Origin: Clytia hemisphaerica
Taxonomy: Eukaryota; Cnidaria; Hydrozoa; Leptothecata; Clytiidae
DNA length: 64,000 nt
Direction: 5' to 3'
Assembly (NCBI GenBank): GCA_902728285.1
Contig: CACVBU010000182.1
Location: 201,748-265,747, forward strand
Shown: piece after piece, positions 58,501 through 64,000 of the stretch
Numbering within the stretch: position 1 is the stretch's first letter
How the letters are laid out: the number at the start of each line of letters is the position of its first letter
The notes under the pieces: model-generated
Database searches by the model: none
What the model was told of the DNA's origin: nothing
What the model saw: only the letters and a program-made list of their open reading frames with translations
Program-made: the position numbers and the translations under genes

Positions 58501-61500
58501 TAAGCATGATGTTATTTTCAATAATATATCATTTTTTCAAACAAACCTTTGTGTGTACTATATCAAATAATGTTATTTTTCTTTTGATTTTTTATTTAGT
58601 CAAGGTGCATCATTCGTAGAGCAATGGAGTGATGGCTATGCTTTTTCTGAAATAAACAAGTAATTTTCCATTATTGATAACATTGTTTAGGGTTGAGGTT
58701 GATTTATTCAATTTCTTATTTCTTATTTTCTTCTGTATTTGTGAAAAACCCATTTCAAAACTCATTTTTTATTTTATTATATTAGAATTATTTGGTTTCT
58801 CTTTTAGGAAACTAAGCAATGTACAACAACAAAAAGAGGATCTAGATAAACAGAAAAAACATTTACTAAAAAGGAGGCCACCTTCAGAGAGAGGTTAGTT
58901 TCACATTATATATTTCACATACTTTTCACATACTGTTAGAGAAGGCAAAAAGCTGTCAACAAACGAACTATCCAAATGGGTGCCTCAAAGTTTGTCAAAC
59001 ATCCAGGGGTTATGAAGTTTAGGTAAAACATCAGAGGGTTTTATCCTCCAAAAATGACCCCTACGGTTTTTTTTTAATCCATCTTTTGATGTTGCATTTT
59101 TTCTATTTCTAGAAAGCAATTACCTTTTAACCCTACCTAGCCCGGGCCTTTTTGAGGAATTATAGTCCGAGGGAGCAAAACATCCCAACTTTCATAAAAT
59201 CTTCAAACCGCTATAGCTCTTGATGTAGAAATGATGTTTTAATTCTATTTCGATATTCTGAAAGCTAATTAAATTCCTCATTAACAATTTCAAACAGATT
59301 GCCAAAATTTTCAGGTCTCAAGACTGTACAATGCACCAAAAGTGTAGAAAATAAATCAGTTTTTCCTTTAAATTTGCCTTCCTTATTATGCTTATTTTCA
59401 GCTCTCGAAAAGAAAGAAAAGAAGGGCAAAGGTCTTGTGGATGAAGATGGTTTCAGGAGGCCTGGTGTGCCAGTAAGGTAAAATGCAGTTTTAAAGCTTT
59501 CGTCAATGACCTAAATTGTTCCCTTAAATAAACCTTAGTTCAAATGTTATCATTCATAATTCTTTTTTGAATTTGTGTCTGTTTTGTGGAGAAGATAAAC
59601 CATTTTTTGAATTTTTTTTCTCATGTTAACTATTTTTTTGCAAAAAAAGATTTATTTTTATGTGAAATTTTCATTGGCAGAACCAGTTTTTGCAGTGGAA
59701 TACTCACTTCTTGTTGTGATTTTTAATTTTTTCTAGGGTTTTCTTCTATTGATTTTTAGTGGTTGTTTTTCACGGAGCTAATTTTCGTAGTAGACAGCCA
59801 AAACCGTAAAAATTAGATACCTCAGAATTTAGTTCTTGCGAGGGAAATCGTTTTCATTCGTTGTATTTTTTTTTTCGATTTTAGTGCATTATCATTCTCA
59901 GAATATCATGAACAGGAGGAGATCTTGAGGCTACGAACAAATCAAATCAAAAAGGAAGAACAGGAACTGCAACAGGAATTAGAAAAATTGGAACGTGGAA
60001 GAAATATTCATATCAGAGAACTTAAACGAGTTCATAACGAAGATCAGTCAAGGTTAATTTTCATTTAATTCATTTTTTTAAATAATCATTATCGACTATT
60101 TGAAGTACAAAAACCGTCTTCTTGTCACTATCAAAAACAATTCAACATTTCAAAAAAAGTGCCTGTAAAAAACATCCAGATCAAACTGGACTAAAAGTTA
60201 TAATAGAGAAAGTACAAAAAAAAGATTTTTTAAGAAGAGATGCTGATCAATAGCTTCCTTCAATTCCTTTCAATTAGTTCAATACTTATACAATACAGTA
60301 CTTTCAATTATTAATTCAACTTCCTTCATTAACTTTCTTCTATTAATTCTCTTGAAATAAGATAATTTTATTTGAAGACAACTTGCTATTATAAAATAAA
60401 TATTTGCTATTTTTTACCTCTCCGAGGCAGAACCATAATCGTTTTTATCTTATTCAGGTATAACACGAACCCCATCCTTAACAGTCAATATCTACTACTT
60501 CAACTTATTGGGAAAGGTGGATTCAGCGAAGTTTTCAAGGTAAAGTCATTTTGAATTTGAATTTGAACTTTTTAGAAAATTTGCTATTAGTTCTCTCTCA
60601 GGCCAAGCAACATATTTATATAAGACCTATAGATTTTTAGCTGATGATTGTCGTCAATACGGGCGGCATGAAATTGAGAGTTCTAAATAATAAATCAAAT
60701 TCTCATTCTTTTAATTTGAACAAGCTCTGATATCATCGAGTACTCTCGGCAGATGAAGAAAATAGACTTGTATAAAACCTTTAAAAGCTTAGTTTGTGTC
60801 GTTAAGGTAAGACATCACAATTTCCAAGTCCAAACAGGTCCAAAACTACTTTCCAATCATGAATTCTGTTTGTCTTTTTAGGCTTTTGATCTAAAAGAGC
60901 TGAGATACGTTGCATGTAAAGTTCATCAACTCAACAAAGACTGGAAAGAAGATAAAAAAGCAAATTACATAAAGTAAGAAATCAGACTTCAGTCTTGAAG
61001 TTCTTCAAACTGCTTCAATTTTCTACAAAGGCCGTATATCAAACCCTTCGGGCTTTACGATAGTATAAGTTATGTGAATAAATTCATTTTAAGGCCGTTC
61101 TCAGCGTGCGCTGCGATCGCACTTTTTTCGAGCAAAGCTTTCATGCTATTGGTCGAAGAAAAATGAAACAATTCCATTAACGCGATCCGACGTAACGATT
61201 GAAAAAAGTTGTATTCAACTGTTTTCTCGAGCGCCCGCTACATTTTTATGACGTCATCTCTTTTCCAAGCAAAAATGATTGAAACCAAAAGGTGTGATCG
61301 CAGCGCGCGCAAGTAGAGACCAGTTTTACAATGCTCTTAACCCACCGCGTAAGTAAGTGTTCACTAAGTTTGACTATTATCTTTCTTTTCAGACATGCTG
61401 TTAGGGAATACAACATACATAGATCACTTAATCATCCGGTAAGTTTGTTGTTATTGATTCAATGAAATCTACCAAATTAATTAGCAATAGACCTTTTCAT

Positions 61501-64000
61501 AAATTACGTCACGAACATCACTTGCCTCGTTTTGAAACTATTACCAAGGTGATTAACTCCCAGCGGATTTCATTAAAACTTTTTTCTATTCATAAATTTT
61601 TTTTTTGATGTCTCAAGGGATATAATCACCATGGTAATTGTTTGAATACGAGGCAAGTGATATTCGTGACGTAATTTATGAAAAGGTCTATTAAAGATTA
61701 GTCTTGCCAACAAGTCTCATTCTGGTAGTAATTTTTGATAAAAATCGTTGAAATTATTATGAACGTTGATTCGTGTTGCTGATTACATGATTATGGCAAA
61801 AAAGGTCTGAAATTTGAAAGAAAATGAAAATCTCTTCTTTTTTTAGAGGATAGTCAAACTTCACGATGTATTTGAAATAGATTCAAATAGGTGAGATTAT
61901 TTTCCTTTTGTCAATTTATTAATTTAAAGCTGGAACGTTGGTTTCCTGCGAATTTGTGTACGTATTGTGTAACGGAAATAAAAAATCACTTGATCCCTTA
62001 TTGAAGCTTGAATTAATTCCATAGGTATTTGACTTTTTGTGCTATCCATGATATGTACCATTGCAATGGCTTCCATGGACCCAACAGCTGATTGGTTGAA
62101 AGTGACGTATTGTTTGATTTTACGTCACTTACCAAGCAGCTGTTGGGTCAGTGATGTAATGTCAGAAGACATTGCGATGGTGCATATCATGGATTGATTA
62201 TTCCATTATCCAGTCCTATCACTATTAGGTTATGAAAATTTCTAACGAACCGTATTTTTCGTTCTTTTTCAGCTTTGTAACAGTTCTAGAATATTGCTGC
62301 GGCAACGACTTAGACTTTTTATTGAAGCAACAAAAAAATATACCAGAAAAAGAGACTCGAGCAATTATGATGCAGGTAACGGTTTTTTAGTTCGATTCTT
62401 CATATTTGCAACATGATGAGACGGACCCGTAGAGGCATAAAGGCTCCAGATTTAGATTTATGATTTATGATAAATGCTCTCTAGGTAGTAAAGTGATGAT
62501 ACTTCACGCAATTTTTCTGGACCACAGTAAAACCGTAGTTTTTCTAACATCTGCCTTAATCTTTCTTCGTAGGTTGTCAATGCTCTAAAGTATCTCAATG
62601 AACGAAAACCTCCTGTTATACACTACGATCTCAAACCAGGTATGATTTCACTTGCCCTTTCACTTTAGTCATGATCATTGTTGTTGAATCCACTTACTAA
62701 TATCAGAATACTGATAATAAAACAAACCTTTATCTCGTAGAACGCTAAATAAGCTTTTCGATATATTTTTCGATATGTGGTCTATTATAATCATTATCAA
62801 TGTAATTTATCAAGGAGCGATTGCCAAGTGCTTAAAGGCGTCAGAGTCTCAAACCAGGGATTCGCGGTTCGAATCCCTGCTCCTTCCAATGTTCCGTTCA
62901 TTTCATAGATAGCCGAGTTGGCTGGCCGTGGACCCCGTGAAAACAATCGAAAGACTGTCTAAAAGTCCTAGATTACTGGGCTATCCACGTAAAATATCGA
63001 CTCTATCTATCTAATTTATTCTTCTTTCTCTCTCTAATCAGGCAATATTCTACTCGAAAACGATGGCTTTATGAGCTGGGAAGTGAAACTAACAGATTTC
63101 GGTTTAAGCAAGATTTTACCAGAAGATGGATGTGACGATAGTATAGATTTAACTTCTCAAGGAGCTGGTACATACTGGTATTTACCTCCTGAATGTTTCG
63201 TTGTTGGAAAAGCTCCACCTAAAATCTCTTCGAAGGTAATTTTTGTGTTCATTTACCTTTTTTACAAGTCATAAGTATTTTAAACGAATTACAGCAGATT
63301 ACAGTCCGAATTCTGATTAAAATAGATTTTGTAAAAATCCATAACCACTAATGATATAGACTGGCTTCTTTTCTACAGAGAATGCCCTGCTCTGTGTTGG
63401 GCCTTCTAGGATTCATCTCAACCCTTTACGTGTTGGCTTATACTATCTACAAGCGCACTCACTCTAACCTAAATCACGATGTATTGTGGAACCTAGTGCA
63501 CATTCAACGAATTACTCACATAAGTTTCTGTGTACCCAATTTCCCTCGTATCATTAGTCGGGTCAGGTAAAATTACATTTAGTTACCACAAGAAATTTAG
63601 AAAACCACAAGAAATAGTCACCGCGCTTTTTTTTAATCGTCTTTCTTGTTTTCTCGATTCTTTGTTCGTGAAATATGGTAAGGGAACCTTTGATCAGATC
63701 AAAGGTGGGTTTAGAGACTTCGATAGCCTTTACCTCTATCTATATCTATTTTCTTCTTCTTTCCAGGTCGACGTATGGTCAGTAGGAATTATCTTTTTTC
63801 AAGCGCTTTACGGTCGAAAGGTGGGTAATAATTCATTGCATTGTTTTTGAATTCTTTCTATTTATAATGATTTTTAGATTACAAAATTATAAACATACAT
63901 CGCTACAAAACTTTAAAGTGAGAAGCACAAGATTAAACATATTGTTCAGGTCGTAATTGATTTATGTTTTTTTTCTTCCTTTTAGCCGTTTGGACATAAT
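55522..64000 (+). CDS. TLK: Tousled-like kinase (TLK), 21 exons seen, 3' end beyond window
   Basis: A nuclear serine/threonine kinase; relatives phosphorylate the histone chaperone ASF1 and support chromatin assembly during replication. Exons: 55569-55628, 55893-55970, 56318-56453, 56739-56812, 57017-57139, 57388-57414, 57999-58193, 58365-58441, 58600-58659, 58808-58893, 59402-59477, 59885-60052, 60458-60539, 60882-60973, 61393-61438, 61847-61890, 62273-62375, 62573-62639, 63042-63235, 63767-63820 and 63986-64000. Phases join, 619 codons. Start [15 protein letters not shown] fits the family. An NLS-like KGRKRK, Q-rich coiled coil (about 167-231), [10 protein letters not shown] and [13 protein letters not shown], and a second coiled coil follow. 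Kinase motifs: [11 protein letters not shown] (about 405), VACK lysine (427), HYDLKPGN with D528, DFG 550-552, [14 protein letters not shown] and [21 protein letters not shown]. TyrAsp replaces ArgAsp in the HRD motif, as usual in TLKs. Exon 6 encodes only 9 residues. An AG acceptor-like site lies 47 nt before the ATG. Confidence 0.96.
57497..57943. mobile_element. Foldback MITE in TLK intron 6
   Basis: Arms of about 100 bp. CATTATTTAAATGAAATTTC leads into GTTACTTGAACCT and TTTAGGCTGG, and is mirrored at 57943. It contains CCGACCGACCC-type motifs in both halves. It occupies most of the intron between 57414 and 57999. The arms are highly similar. Confidence 0.82.
61104..61310. mobile_element. 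MITE in TLK intron 14
   Basis: GCGTGCGCTGCGATCGCAC at 61104 and an inverted near-copy (GCGCGCGCTGCGATCACAC read inward from 61310). No coding. The intron is otherwise A+T-rich. Confidence 0.68.
61496..61692. mobile_element. Foldback MITE in TLK intron 15
   Basis: AATAGACCTTTTCATAAATT then ACGTCACGAA, mirrored at 61692. Arms of about 60 bp include CACTTGCCTCGT. The terminus resembles that of 11677-11890. Confidence 0.8.
62044..62194. repeat. Foldback element in TLK intron 16
   Basis: ATCCATGATATGTACCATTG and an inverted near-copy at 62194. Inner arms hold CCCAACAGCTG and GTGACGTA. It resembles 30263-30419 in ALIX. Confidence 0.68.
62812..62885 (+). repeat. 74-nt tRNA-like sequence (SINE head or tRNA pseudogene)
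   Basis: Perfect 7-bp acceptor pairing AAGGAGC / GCTCCTT, a D-arm GCC/GGC with A-box-like TTGCCAAGTGCTTAAAGG, and a perfect B box GGTTCGAATCC. The anticodon arm does not pair, so no isotype can be given. Sequence after it ends in CTATCTATCTAA at about 63013, so it may head a SINE. It lies in TLK intron 18. Confidence 0.55.

Overview
This is an A+T-rich eukaryotic nuclear window from an animal, read from intron-rich genes with canonical GT-AG introns mostly of 100 to 1000 bp. The gene set is conserved (TFIP11, COX6A, ALIX, an M14 carboxypeptidase and a Tousled-like kinase). Between the genes lie decayed non-LTR retrotransposons, tRNA-derived SINEs and very many short inverted-repeat DNA elements. 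CpG is not depleted and the LINEs are CR1/L2-like, so an early-branching marine invertebrate (cnidarian or sponge grade) is the best guess. The species cannot be named from the sequence.

Layout. 1-2621 (-): the 5' half of TFIP11, a G-patch spliceosome disassembly factor, seven exons running off the left edge. 3102-3676 (-): an intronless COX6A with an unusual C-terminal extension. 3900-25300: a gene-poor block of nested transposons. It holds two LINE copies, a foldback element of about 4.1 kb carrying a LINE and a hAT-like insertion, two related hAT-like elements with perfect 8-bp target duplications, and a GC-rich exon-like ORF split by a 1.6-kb element. 25329-34305 (+): a complete 14-exon ALIX/PDCD6IP gene, 890 codons. 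36590-44494 (-): an A-type metallocarboxypeptidase whose 5' end was not found. 44500-55500: mostly TA-flanked inverted-repeat elements, one element with a 50-bp satellite inside, and a tandem repeat carrying a small ORF. 55522-64000 (+): a Tousled-like kinase (TLK), 21 exons visible, cut by the right edge inside the kinase domain.

The genes do not form one pathway. TFIP11 (splicing), COX6A (respiration), ALIX (ESCRT and membrane remodelling), the carboxypeptidase (digestion or peptide processing) and TLK (chromatin assembly) are ordinary housekeeping or secretory functions.

Two features recur across the window. First, each of the five recognised or suspected gene starts has a splice-acceptor-like AG 6 to 47 nt upstream of the ATG, which would fit spliced-leader trans-splicing or short 5'UTR introns. 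Second, many inverted-repeat elements are flanked by TA and share CCGT-like ends. They also sit inside the introns of ALIX and TLK. I found no prokaryote-like system, CRISPR array or intact virus.
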